Origin: Hydrogenophaga taeniospiralis CCUG 15921
GTDB taxonomy: Bacteria; Pseudomonadota; Gammaproteobacteria; Burkholderiales; Burkholderiaceae_C
Length of the DNA stretch: 64,000 nucleotides
Assembly: GCF_001592305.1 (NCBI RefSeq)
Contig: NZ_BCWR01000006.1
Coordinates: 348,102 to 412,101 of the forward strand
Direction of reading: 5' to 3'
Position 1 is the stretch's first letter. Each line of letters starts with the position of its first letter. A program made the translations under genes and the position numbers. This document shows positions 17,351-25,559 of this stretch, in pieces. The notes beneath the pieces were generated by a model. The model was not told where the DNA came from and did no database searches. It saw only the letters and a program-made list of their open reading frames with translations.

Positions 17351-17965
17351 AGTCGTGGCCACCGCGCGGGCCCGGAAAAACTTCGGTAACGCCGCGCGCG
17401 TGCAGGCCTGCAGCGCCATCAGGAAAGCGTGGTCGGGCTCGGCCACGCCGTGGCGCGCGCGCAGATCGTGCTGGATGCGACCCAGCAGCTCGTGGGCCAT
17501 TTCGGCGTCGGCCAGGGCTCGGTGCGCCTGGCCCGTGCGGGGCAGCTGGAAGTGGTCCACCAGCGTGCCCAGCTTGTGGCTCGGCGCTTCGGGGTAGAGT
17601 CGGCGCGAGAGCAGCACCGTGCAGGCAAACGGCTGGCACGCGGGCAGCCCGGCGCGCGCGAGCTCGGCCACCCAGTAGCGGCGGTCGAACGAGGCGTTGT
17701 GCGCCACCATGGGCACCTCGCCGACGAAGCGCGCCGCCTCGGCCATCACGCGCTCCGCCGGCGGCGCGCTGGCCACCATGGCGTTGGTGATGCCGGTGAG
17801 CTGGGTGATGAAAGGCGGAATGCGCACGCCGGCGTTCATCAGGCTCTGGAACCGGTCGACCACCCGGCCACGCTCGGTGAGCACAATGGCCACCTCGGTG
17901 GCGCGGTCGCCCATGCCGGGCGAGATGCCGGTGGTCTCGAAGTCGATGACGGCGATGCGGGACAT
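17348..17965 (-). CDS. DnaQ-like DEDDh 3'-5' exonuclease
   Basis: 205 residues with ExoI DFETTG (8-13), ExoII HNASFDRRY and ExoIII HRALADAEM, which gives all four acidic residues and the His of DEDDh exonucleases. It is shorter than, and lacks the tail of, the polymerase III epsilon subunit, so a stand-alone repair or RNA-trimming nuclease (ExoX/RNase T-like) is more likely. Its start is 13 bp after the phnA stop; the two are probably co-transcribed. Confidence 0.85.
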   Translation of the reverse strand: MSRIAVIDFETTGISPGMGDRATEVAIVLTERGRVVDRFQSLMNAGVRIPPFITQLTGITNAMVASAPPAERVMAEAARFVGEVPMVAHNASFDRRYWVAELARAGLPACQPFACTVLLSRRLYPEAPSHKLGTLVDHFQLPRTGQAHRALADAEMAHELLGRIQHDLRARHGVAEPDHAFLMALQACTRAALPKFFRARAVATT

Positions 17966-17978
17966 GGGCGAAAGCCGC

Positions 17979-18332
17979 TCAGGCCTTCTTCAGGAACTCC
18001 GACTTCAGCAGCATGCTGCCCAGCTCGGTCTTGCAGTCCACGTTGTGGCCGTCGGCGCCATCCACCAGGCGGATGCCCTTGATCTTGCTGCCCTTCTTGA
18101 GCACGCTCGACGAGCCCTTGACCTTCAGGTCCTTGATCAGGATCACCGAGTCGCCATCGGCCAGCGGGTTGCCGTTGGCGTCTTTCACCACGCCGTCGCC
18201 GGCCTCGTCGTCGCTGGCGGCGGCCTCGGCCAGCGGCCACTCAAAGGCGCAGTCGGGGCAGACGAAGTTCTCGCCGTCGGTGTAGGTGTTTTCAAGGCCG
18301 CATTGCGGGCAGGCGGGGGCGGTGTGGGGCAT
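17979..18332 (-). CDS. yjdM: PhnA/YjdM-family zinc-ribbon protein
   Basis: 117 residues. The N-terminal zinc ribbon has two Cys pairs (CPQCG and CPDCAFEW), followed by the PhnA domain ([59 protein letters not shown]). The family is conserved and often called alkylphosphonate utilisation protein, but phosphonate function is not supported by any neighbour here. Cellular role unknown. Confidence 0.88.
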   Translation of the reverse strand: MPHTAPACPQCGLENTYTDGENFVCPDCAFEWPLAEAAASDDEAGDGVVKDANGNPLADGDSVILIKDLKVKGSSSVLKKGSKIKGIRLVDGADGHNVDCKTELGSMLLKSEFLKKA

Positions 18333-18513
18333 GATGTTGTCGAGCCAGAAGCCGGGCTCTGGCGCTTGGGGGCAAAACCGGTATCTTAGAACGCCACTTC
18401 ACCCCCCCATATGGAGGCGTTTGGGCGCCCAGCCGTTCAGGCCAACACAGTGGCGCCCTTGAGCAGCGTGGCGACCCCCGCCAGCGCGGCACGCCTCGTG
18501 CTTGTTCTCCGGC

Positions 18514-19137
18514 ATGGACCCCGCCACGCCCGTCACCCCCATCCCCACCGCCCACTCCTGGTTCGACGACATCCACGCGCTCATCGCCGGCTCGCTCTTC
18601 GTCGCGCTGGGCATGACCATGTTCGGCCACGCCGGCCTGCTCACCGGCGGCGTCGCGGGCGTGGCCTTCCTCGCCAGCTACGCCAGCGGCCTGGCCTTCG
18701 GCCTGTTCTTCTTCCTGTTCAGCCTGCCGTTCTTCGTGCTCTCCTGGGTCCGCCTCGGCCCGGTGTTCACCTTCAAGAGCTTCGGCGCCGTCGCCCTCGT
18801 GTCCGCCTGCACCACGCTGGCGCCCAAGGTGGTGCGCTTCGAGCTGCTCAACCCCTGGGTCGCCTCGGTTTTAGGTGGCTTCCTGATCGGCTTTGGACTG
18901 CTCGCCCTGCTGCGCCACCAGGCCAGTGTGGGCGGCGTCAACATCCTCGCGCAATGGCTGCAGCAGGCCAAAGGCATGAGCGCCGGCAAGGTGCAGATGT
19001 CGGTCGATCTGGTCGTCGTGCTCGCGGCGTTCTGGGTGTTGCCACCCATCCAGGTGGCGCAATCGGTGGTGGGCGCGGTGGCCATCGGCGCCATCCTCGC
19101 GCTCAATCACCGGCCGGGGCGGTATCTGGGGGTCTGA
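18514..19137 (+). CDS. YitT-family membrane protein
   Basis: 207 residues from the ATG at 18514 (a TTG four codons earlier is possible). It has five to six membrane segments and the YitT-type GHAGLLTGGVAGVAFLASY and GGVNILAQWLQQAKGMSAGKVQM stretches. It lacks the extra soluble DUF2179 domain of longer Bacillus YitT proteins. Transport or accessory role unknown. The gap before it (18333-18513) has only a possible minus-strand gene tail. Confidence 0.8.
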   Translation: MDPATPVTPIPTAHSWFDDIHALIAGSLFVALGMTMFGHAGLLTGGVAGVAFLASYASGLAFGLFFFLFSLPFFVLSWVRLGPVFTFKSFGAVALVSACTTLAPKVVRFELLNPWVASVLGGFLIGFGLLALLRHQASVGGVNILAQWLQQAKGMSAGKVQMSVDLVVVLAAFWVLPPIQVAQSVVGAVAIGAILALNHRPGRYLGV

Positions 19138-19373
19138 GCGGGTTGTTGGCTGGTCCGGAGGCCCGTTGGATTGAAAGTGGGATCGCTAATCGCGACTTCA
19201 TTCCATGAGGTTGTTTTTCATGAGCAAAGCGCAATAGCTTTCCCCCTGAGGTTCTCGAACACGCTGTTCGTGTGGTGTGTAAGCACCGAGGCAAATGCCA
19301 GCCCCTCATTGAATGTGTGATGCGCAACCAGAAAGAAGCTTTAAAGAATGTTGGCTGATCAGCATCGACAGAC

Positions 19374-20543
19374 TCACGTGGCAACGGGCACCGCAGATGG
19401 CCTTCCAAATCTGGCCAAAACGGTCGCTGAGAACTTGCGCCCCCATGCAACTGACGGCCGCTCGATCCACCGCTCGCTGATCCAGGCGAGGGGCCAGGTC
19501 AGGAGTAGCGAGATCAGTCCCACGAGCAAACCCGCTTCCAGTGCGTATGTTTTGGTCCATGTCATCGCGTCGGTAAACGCCCACAGTAAATAGAGGACCG
19601 GGACGTTTAGTAAGTAGAGGCTGAAACTGATGCGACCGAGTGCCTGTGCACATCGCCCCTCCAGCAGCGCCGCAAGAGAGCCTCGTTGGCCATAAAGAAG
19701 GCCCGCGACAAGAAAGGCTGCTGAAAGTCCCATGGATACCAACGCGATCAGCGAAGAATGCGGATGAAACGTCCGGCAAAAAATAAGAACCACAAGGGCC
19801 AGCCACCATGATGACGCCGGCGCTTGTTGAATTAGAGGGCGCAATAGAGGTTCTGAAGCTAGCATGCCTGCCATGAAGGCAAACAGGTAGGCGTGCATAT
19901 TCGGCAGGTTGAACGCCAAGCGAGAGAACTCCAACGCCAGCATTGCATAAATGAATGCCATGACCAGTCCGGGCAAGCCAAGGTATCGGCGCAATAGCCA
20001 AGCGGCCAAAACGAACGGAATCACCAACACTTCAGCCTGAATGGTCGCGCTCGGTCCGTGCATGGAGATTTTCAGAAGTAAACCGTTCTCGATGACTTGC
20101 CAAAATTGAAATTGAGGATAGCCGGGGATGCCGATCATGCCCATGGCGTAATACAGCACCAGACAAGCGATCAGTGGGGGGTATAAGCGCAGAATTCTGG
20201 CACCAGAAAATGCCATGCATGTAACCAGCCACCGCTCTTCGTTGCGCCGTTCGAGTGACCGGCATAGAACGGCACCACTCAATACGAAAAAAACATACAC
20301 CGCCGTCTCGCCGTTCAATAGAACGAGTGCCAGTTTGGTCAAGGCATCGCGGAAGTTTGACGCAACTTGAAGAGGTGGATATAGAACTCGATTGATTAAA
20401 GAAAGATCATTGTGGAGGATTGCATGGTAAAAAACCACGGCTGCTGCCGCAAAGCCTCTTAGACCATCCAGCGCATGTGATCGCCCAACCGGACTTTTAT
20501 CTTCAAGAATCATTGCTTGCATAGTCCCATTGCATGAAATCAT
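19374..20543 (-). CDS. Acyltransferase-3 family membrane protein (OafA-like)
   Basis: 389 residues with about ten membrane segments. N-terminal HALDGLRGFAAAAVVFYHA carries the catalytic His of the family (YHA), and VFFVLSGAVLCRS and ARILRLYPP follow. Family members O-acetylate surface or periplasmic sugars. The gene is visibly more AT-rich than its neighbours and has more rare-type codons (ATA, AGA, TTA), which suggests transfer. No sugar-synthesis genes flank it. The stretch 19138-19373 beyond its stop has no gene that I can recognise. Confidence 0.85.
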   Translation of the reverse strand: MISCNGTMQAMILEDKSPVGRSHALDGLRGFAAAAVVFYHAILHNDLSLINRVLYPPLQVASNFRDALTKLALVLLNGETAVYVFFVLSGAVLCRSLERRNEERWLVTCMAFSGARILRLYPPLIACLVLYYAMGMIGIPGYPQFQFWQVIENGLLLKISMHGPSATIQAEVLVIPFVLAAWLLRRYLGLPGLVMAFIYAMLALEFSRLAFNLPNMHAYLFAFMAGMLASEPLLRPLIQQAPASSWWLALVVLIFCRTFHPHSSLIALVSMGLSAAFLVAGLLYGQRGSLAALLEGRCAQALGRISFSLYLLNVPVLYLLWAFTDAMTWTKTYALEAGLLVGLISLLLTWPLAWISERWIERPSVAWGRKFSATVLARFGRPSAVPVAT

Positions 20544-21013
20544 GACTTGAAGCGTGGAGGTGGAAAGAGTGCGTCGTGGCAGGTGAGCAGCCGGCTGGTT
20601 TGTTCCAACAGCGTGCCCATCGCGCTGGCGTTGACCCTCTCTTGATGAGATCGCCCAGAAAGTAGCGTATCAGACCGAACAGATTGCCATCACGGTGGAC
20701 GGTTTTGCCGATGGCGCCTGGGTGGGGTGCTTTGCATCTGCGGACCTTACGCGGTGACAGGTGTTGCACTTCAGACTTGAACCCGTCCTTTCCATTTTCG
20801 GCTGGCTGCAGAGCGCGCTTCCGTATGAGCCAACCAAGCTGAACCTCAAGACCCATTTGCAAACTATGGCCGTTGGCGAGCGGCCCACCACTACCCTGGA
20901 AGCCACAGACCAGACCACCCGCTGTCTCTCGAGCAACGCCATGGCATCACAATGGCGTGTGTCCAGCAAATGGCCGAAGCTGCCTTGCACGTTGGGCATC
21001 TCGAAGACGACCT
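20544..21013. other. Lower-GC gap with gene remnants
   Basis: No complete gene is recognised. A plus-strand frame near 20650-20755 reads DEIAQKVAYQTEQIAITVDG and looks coding-like but has no start, and both strands carry short frames without family features. It lies between the acyltransferase gene and a shortened gene, so it is best read as decayed DNA. Confidence 0.35.
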
Positions 21014-21121
21014 ATGACGAATCTCACGACCCTGTATCGACCCACCGGACCGGAAGAACTCGAGGCGCTCAACGAGAGCATCGTCGGCTCGATTGAGGTC
21101 ATCGCCGAGTTCACGGCATGA
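21014..21121 (+). pseudogene. Remnant of a crystallin J1/ADP-ribosylation-type gene
   Basis: 35 codons starting MTNLTTLYRPTGPEELEAL and ending in SIVGSIEVIAEF. From memory of a widespread family annotated ADP-ribosylation/crystallin J1, the start (TLYRPVGPKEL) and the end (EELEEFNxxIVGxIEV) of a roughly 100-residue protein are both present but joined directly, as if an internal deletion had fused them at the shared EELE. The stop overlaps the next start (ATGA). Confidence 0.45.
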
Positions 21122-21390
21122 CCGAGCCGCCTTTTCCCATGCGGCCCTCGCATTCAACAGGCTCCCGCCGTTTGGGTGTGGCGCTTCTGTTGTGTGCTTT
21201 CGCGGCACTCGTTGGCGGGGCGTTCATTTTGTGGCCGGTGTGTGTTCCGCTGTCCGCGGAACAGGTCGCAGCATCTCAACCGCCCATCTCGGAGCGCAAT
21301 GACACCTACCTGTTCGGGCGCATGTTTCAGCAGGACGCCGGGCAGTGGTACCAATGCAAAACCCGCATCGCCAGAGCGTTGTTCTTCTAG
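21118..21390 (+). CDS. Small hypothetical membrane-anchored protein
   Basis: 90 residues. One membrane segment (GVALLLCAFAALVGGAFILW, about 20-39) is followed by a short outward segment with NDTYLFGRMFQQDAGQWYQC. The start overlaps the previous remnant by ATGA, so coupling was likely before decay. No family recognised. Confidence 0.5.
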   Translation: MTEPPFPMRPSHSTGSRRLGVALLLCAFAALVGGAFILWPVCVPLSAEQVAASQPPISERNDTYLFGRMFQQDAGQWYQCKTRIARALFF

Positions 21391-21409
21391 CCACGACGTC
21401 CGCGTCACA

Positions 21410-22075
21410 TCACTTCACTTCGGTCGCGAACTGCTCCAGTGGCCGGCGCACTTTCTTCAGGTTCACCAGCCAGTCGCCTTCGTCGGCGCGGTAGCCCAGC
21501 GGCAGGATCGCGACGCTGCGCAGGCCGCGCTCGCGCAGCTTCAGGATCTCGTCGAGCTTGGCCGGTTCGAAGCCTTCCATGGGCGTGCTGTCCACTTCTT
21601 CGAAAGCGGCGGCGATCAGGGCGGCGCCCAGGCCGATGTAGGCCTGGCGCGCGGCGTGCTGGAAGTTCACTTCGGCGTCGCGCGGCGGGTAGGTCTTGAG
21701 CAGCAGCTGGCGGTAGTTTTCCCAGCCTTCGTTGGTGCCGCCGCGCTGCTCGTTGGTCAGGTCGAACATGTGGTTGATGCGCTCGGGCGTGTAGTTGTCC
21801 CAGGCGGCGAACACGAGCAGGTGCGAGCCGTCGGTGATCTGCGCCTGGTTCCAGGCGATGGGCTGGATCTGCTCGCGCACGGCCTTGCTGGTGACGACGA
21901 TGATCTCGTACGGCTGCAGGCCGCTGGAGGTGGGCGCCAGGCGTGCGGCTTCGATGATGCGGTCCACCTTGTCTTGCGGCACGGCCCGGGTGGCGTCCAT
22001 CTTTTTGGCGGCGTAGCGCCATTGCAGCTTGTCGAGCAGGACGGGGGCGTGGGTGGGTAACGACAGGTCGCTCAT
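21410..22075 (-). CDS. Nitroreductase-family NAD(P)H oxidoreductase (NfsB-like)
   Basis: 221 residues from the ATG at 22073-22075. Flavin nitroreductase fold: LQWRYAAKKMD near the start, LAPTSSGLQPYEIIVV (FMN contacts), and RSVAILPLGYRADEGDW at the end. Enzymes of this group reduce nitro compounds, quinones or dihydropteridine with FMN. It could detoxify quinones; substrate not deducible. The C-terminal KKVRRPLE is typical (KxRxxxE). Confidence 0.9.
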   Translation of the reverse strand: MSDLSLPTHAPVLLDKLQWRYAAKKMDATRAVPQDKVDRIIEAARLAPTSSGLQPYEIIVVTSKAVREQIQPIAWNQAQITDGSHLLVFAAWDNYTPERINHMFDLTNEQRGGTNEGWENYRQLLLKTYPPRDAEVNFQHAARQAYIGLGAALIAAAFEEVDSTPMEGFEPAKLDEILKLRERGLRSVAILPLGYRADEGDWLVNLKKVRRPLEQFATEVK

Positions 22076-22201
22076 GGGGTTCTCCGTTTTTGAGGGGGGC
22101 GCCGACACAGCGTGGGCGGACGCGTCATCTTGCTGCATCGCAGCAAATGTTGCCGACTGTCGCGCAGAAGACAGCGTGGTGCCGCCCCGAATGGCGGGCG
22201 C

Positions 22202-22435
22202 TCAGCGCGAACCGGCGGGATCGGGTATACGCCGCATCGCGATCGCGTCAAACGGGCACTTCAGCGCGCACTTCGCGCAGCCGGTGCAGCCCGGCGCATC
22301 GTGCAGGTGAGCGGACTTCTTCCAGTTCTCCACGGCCAGCGACAGCACATGCGGCGGGCACGCCGCCACGCACCAGCCGCAGCCCGTGCAGCGAGCGAGA
22401 TCGATGGCCGGCAGGGCCTTGGGGGCGGTAGCCAT
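22202..22435 (-). CDS. 4Fe-4S dicluster ferredoxin
   Basis: 77 residues from the ATG at 22433-22435. Two cluster-binding motifs are present: CTGCGWCVAACPP (16-28) and CTGCAKCALKCP. The spacing CxxCxxCxxxCP in both predicts two 4Fe-4S clusters. It is a small soluble electron carrier. The nitroreductase 3' of it is on the same strand, 126 bp away, so a shared transcript is possible but not shown. Confidence 0.88.
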   Translation of the reverse strand: MATAPKALPAIDLARCTGCGWCVAACPPHVLSLAVENWKKSAHLHDAPGCTGCAKCALKCPFDAIAMRRIPDPAGSR

Positions 22436-22517
22436 GCGGCGCATTGTGGGCCACAGCGCGGGAGTGCGTCGCCGGTTTATCGCCGCAAATCGAACGTCTG
22501 GTGTGTGATCTTCGGCA

Positions 22518-22646
22518 GTGATTGAGCGCCACATCGAATGCACCCTGCGCCAGCGCCTTGGCGCCGTCGTGCCGGCCGTGGTGCTGTTCGGTCCGCGCCA
22601 GGTGGGCAAGACCACGCTGGCGGCCCTGCTCACTCCCCCGACTTGA
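22518..22646 (+). pseudogene. N-terminal remnant of an AAA ATPase (DUF4143 type)
   Basis: 42 codons from a GTG: VIERHIECTLRQRLGAV, then VVLFGPRQVGKTTLAALL with an intact Walker A (GPRQVGKTT). This is the usual start of the roughly 400-residue ATPases with DUF4143 found in mobile and toxin-antitoxin-like settings. The frame stops just after the P-loop, where the 3' end of nrtR begins on the other strand. A truncated relic. Confidence 0.65.
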
Positions 22647-23349
22647 AGCTGCGCGGGAACACCGTGGGGTGGTCCCGCCCGCGCAGGCGGTAGCCCATGG
22701 CCGCACGGCCGTGGTCGCCGGTGACCATGCCGGCCTCTTCCAGGTAGTCCGCATCCAGCATGCGCTTGCGAAACGCGCTCTTGTCCAGCGGCCGGCCCAG
22801 CACCACCTCGTACACCCGCTGCAGCTGCGGCAGTGTGAAGGGCTCGGGCAACAGGAAGGCGGGCAGCGAGGTGTATTCCACCTTGCTGCGCAGGCGCTCG
22901 ATGGCGGCACCCAGGATGGTGTTGTGGTCAAAGGCCAGGCGACGGCGCGCGGCCTGGTCGCAGGGCAGCCACTCGGTGATGGTGGTGGCGTTGTCGTCGA
23001 CCGCCTCGGGTTTCGGGATCAGCGAAAAGTAGGCATGGGTGGTGGACCAGCCGCGTGGGTCGCGCCGCGCGTCGCCCCAGCTGCCCAGTTGCTCCAGGTA
23101 GGGCGCTGCCACGCCGGTCTTGTCGCGCAGCTTGCGCTCGGCGCAGGCCAGCAGCGAGGCGTCGCGGTCCACGTCCACGAAGCCGCCGGGCAAGGCCCAG
23201 CGCGCCGGGAAGGGCTCGCCGTCGCCCTCGGGTCGGCGCACCAGCAGCACGCGGAGTTGATCGGCCATCACCGTGAAGATGACCACGTCGACCGTGACCA
23301 GAGGCCGCTCGAAATCCGTTGCCTTGAAAACCACACGCGGGTTGGACAT
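22630..23349 (-). CDS. nrtR: NrtR-type Nudix transcriptional regulator of NAD metabolism
   Basis: 239 residues. An N-terminal Nudix-like domain (ALPGGFVDVDRDASLLACAE) has a degenerate Nudix box: the REUXEEXG core reads ERKLRDKTG, so hydrolysis is probably lost, as in NrtR repressors that sense ADP-ribose. A C-terminal winged helix (FTLPQLQRVYEVVLGRPLDKSAFRKRML) follows. It diverges from pncA-pncB-nadE-nadM, and two strong palindromes lie between. Known NrtR proteins repress NAD salvage genes in this arrangement. Confidence 0.9.
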   Translation of the reverse strand: MSNPRVVFKATDFERPLVTVDVVIFTVMADQLRVLLVRRPEGDGEPFPARWALPGGFVDVDRDASLLACAERKLRDKTGVAAPYLEQLGSWGDARRDPRGWSTTHAYFSLIPKPEAVDDNATTITEWLPCDQAARRRLAFDHNTILGAAIERLRSKVEYTSLPAFLLPEPFTLPQLQRVYEVVLGRPLDKSAFRKRMLDADYLEEAGMVTGDHGRAAMGYRLRGRDHPTVFPRSFKSGE

Positions 23350-23370
23350 GTCTTGACACCCCTTGATTGA

Positions 23371-23385
23371 GTTGTACTATACAAC
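23371..23385. promoter_or_regulatory. NrtR operator 1
   Basis: GTTGTACTATACAAC: perfect 6-bp arms around a 3-bp centre, 22 bp before the nrtR start codon. It probably serves nrtR autoregulation and the divergent operon. Confidence 0.7.
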
Positions 23386-23392
23386 CCATGAA

Positions 23393-23409
23393 AGTTGCAC
23401 AGTGCAACT
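23393..23409. promoter_or_regulatory. NrtR operator 2
   Basis: AGTTGCACAGTGCAACT: perfect 8-bp arms around one central base. Its centre is 23 bp (about two helical turns) from that of operator 1, so two dimers could bind one face of the DNA. It lies 61 bp before the pncA start. Confidence 0.7.
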
Positions 23410-23469
23410 CATAAACCACAACACGCATTCACCCAACCCTTTCCCCTACCATCAACCCAGGAGGACCCC

Positions 23470-24333
23470 ATGAACCGCCAGATCACCCTGTTGATCATCG
23501 ACCCGCAGAACGACTTCTGCGACCTCCCCGAGGCCTGGCGCGCGCCCGACCCGGTGCGCAATGCCCTGGCGGCTCCCGCGCTGCCCGTGAGCGGCGCGCA
23601 CGCCGACATGCAACGCCTGGCGACACTCATTGACGCGGGTGGTGCAGGGATCTCCAGCATCATCGTCACGCTCGATTCGCACCAGCGCTACGACATCGCC
23701 CATCCCACCTTCTGGCGGACCGGTGCGGGCGAAGCGGTGAGCCCCTTCACCGCCATCACCGCCGCACAGGTGCGCGCCGGCAGCTACGCGCCGCGCGACC
23801 CCGCCGCGCTCCCGCGCACCCTGGCCTACCTCGACGCGCTGGAGCGGGCCGGCCGCTACACGCTCATGGTGTGGCCGGTGCACTGCGAGATCGGTAGCTG
23901 GGGCCACAACGTGCACCCCGCCGTGAGGGCCGCCTACAACCGCTGGGAAGACCAGTGCCTGGGCGTGGTGCAGAAGGTCATCAAGGGAACCAACCCCAGG
24001 ACCGAACACTACAGCGCCCTGCAGGCCGAGGTGCCCGACGTCGCCGACCCCGACACCCAGCTCAACCGCGATCTCATCACGCAACTGGACGGGGCCGATC
24101 TCATCGTCATCGCGGGCGAAGCCAGCAGCCACTGTGTCAAGGCCACCACCGAGCACATCGCGCAATACCTGCCTTCCCGCGAACTGGGCAAGCTGCTGCT
24201 GGTCAGCGACGCCATGAGCCCGGTGGCCGGCTTCGAAGCGCAGGCCCAGGCCTTCCTCGACGACATGCGGCGCCAGGGCGCCCGCAGCGCCACCTGCGCC
24301 GACGTCCTTCCCCTGCTTCTGGCCAACGCCTGA
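23470..24333 (+). CDS. pncA: Nicotinamidase-related isochorismatase-family hydrolase
   Basis: 287 residues from the ATG at 23470, preceded by AGGAGG; the in-frame ATG at 23395 lies inside operator 2 and is rejected. It has the catalytic Asp of IDPQNDFC, the Lys of KVIKGTNP and the nucleophilic Cys in [12 protein letters not shown]. Metal ligands include the Asp and His of [13 protein letters not shown]. Nicotinamidase converts nicotinamide to nicotinate. The protein is longer than E. coli PncA by about 70 residues. First gene of the NrtR-controlled salvage operon. Confidence 0.9.
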   Translation: MNRQITLLIIDPQNDFCDLPEAWRAPDPVRNALAAPALPVSGAHADMQRLATLIDAGGAGISSIIVTLDSHQRYDIAHPTFWRTGAGEAVSPFTAITAAQVRAGSYAPRDPAALPRTLAYLDALERAGRYTLMVWPVHCEIGSWGHNVHPAVRAAYNRWEDQCLGVVQKVIKGTNPRTEHYSALQAEVPDVADPDTQLNRDLITQLDGADLIVIAGEASSHCVKATTEHIAQYLPSRELGKLLLVSDAMSPVAGFEAQAQAFLDDMRRQGARSATCADVLPLLLANA

Positions 24334-24356
24334 ACGCACCGAACACCGGAGCCCCC

Positions 24357-25559
24357 ATGGAACCCGTCATCACCAGCCTGCTGGACACCGACCTCTACAA
24401 GTTCACGATGTGGCAGACCATGCTGCACCGCCACCCGCAGACGCAGGCCGAATACAGCTTCGTCTGCCGCAACCAGCCCGCCTACCCGCTGGCCGAGCTG
24501 CTGCCGCAGGTGAACGCCGAACTCGACGCGCTGTGCGCGCTCAGCTTTCGCGAGGACGAGCTGGCCTACATCGGCGGACTGCGCTACATCAAGAGCGACT
24601 TCGTCGACTTCCTGCGCATCTTCCGTTTCCAGCGCAACTTCATCGAAGCGCGCGCCGAGGGCGAGCAACTGCGCATCGTCGCGCGCGGCCCGCAGGTGCA
24701 CGTGATGGCGTTCGAGATCTTCGTGCTCGCCATCGTCAACGAGCTCTACTTCCGCCGTTTCGATCGGGCCGCCGCCGAGGCCGAAGGGCGTCGTCGCCTG
24801 CAGGTCAAGCTCGACCAACTGCGCGCCCTGGGCAACGAGGCGCCGTTGCGCCACCCCTTCGAGCTGTTCGACTTTGGCGTGCGCCGGCGCTTCTCGCGCC
24901 GCTGGCAGCGCGAGGTGGTGGCCGCGTTCCAGACCCAGGCGCCACAGTTCTTCAAGGGCACGTCCAACGTCTTGCTGGCGCGGGATCTGGGTCTGGTGCC
25001 CATCGGCACCATGGCGCACGAATACCTGCAGACCTACCAGGCCCTGGGCGTGCGTCTGCGCGACTTCCAGAAGGCCGCACTCGAAGACTGGGTGCAGGAA
25101 TACCGGGGCGACCTCGGCATCGCGCTCACCGACGTGGTTGGCATGGACGCCTTCCTCGCCGACTTCGACCTCTACTTCGCCAAGCTCTTCGACGGCCTGC
25201 GCCACGACTCGGGCGACCCGCTGGTGTGGGCGAACAAGGCCTTGGCCCACTACGAGAAGCTGCGCATCGACCCACACACCAAGCGCCTCGTGTTCTCCGA
25301 CGGCCTCACCATCGACAGCGCGCTCGCGCTCTACCACGCGCTGGGCAACCGCACGCAGCTGGGCTTCGGCATCGGCACCCACCTGAGCAACGACGTGGGC
25401 CTCACGCCGCTCAACATCGTCATGAAGCTCACCAGCGCCAACGGCCAGCCGGTGGCCAAGCTCTCCGATTCGCCAGGCAAGACCCTGTGCGACGACCAGA
25501 CCTTTCTCGCCTACCTGCGCCAGGTGTTCAAGGTGCCCGCCCTTCAGGAGGCCGCATGA
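24357..25559 (+). CDS. pncB: Nicotinate phosphoribosyltransferase
   Basis: 400 residues. Hallmarks are [12 protein letters not shown] at the start, EFMxxRRxS-like [14 protein letters not shown], the autophosphorylated-His region GTMAHEYLQ, the phosphate-binding [11 protein letters not shown] and the C-terminal [13 protein letters not shown]. It makes nicotinate mononucleotide from nicotinate and PRPP. It starts 23 bp after pncA and its stop overlaps the nadE start (ATGA). Confidence 0.96.
   Translation: MEPVITSLLDTDLYKFTMWQTMLHRHPQTQAEYSFVCRNQPAYPLAELLPQVNAELDALCALSFREDELAYIGGLRYIKSDFVDFLRIFRFQRNFIEARAEGEQLRIVARGPQVHVMAFEIFVLAIVNELYFRRFDRAAAEAEGRRRLQVKLDQLRALGNEAPLRHPFELFDFGVRRRFSRRWQREVVAAFQTQAPQFFKGTSNVLLARDLGLVPIGTMAHEYLQTYQALGVRLRDFQKAALEDWVQEYRGDLGIALTDVVGMDAFLADFDLYFAKLFDGLRHDSGDPLVWANKALAHYEKLRIDPHTKRLVFSDGLTIDSALALYHALGNRTQLGFGIGTHLSNDVGLTPLNIVMKLTSANGQPVAKLSDSPGKTLCDDQTFLAYLRQVFKVPALQEAA

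Noticed and set aside
18395..18460. Minus-strand frame ending AALAGVATLLKGATVLA before the YitT gene.
   Set aside because: It looks like the C-terminus of a lost protein but has no upstream part; too short to call.
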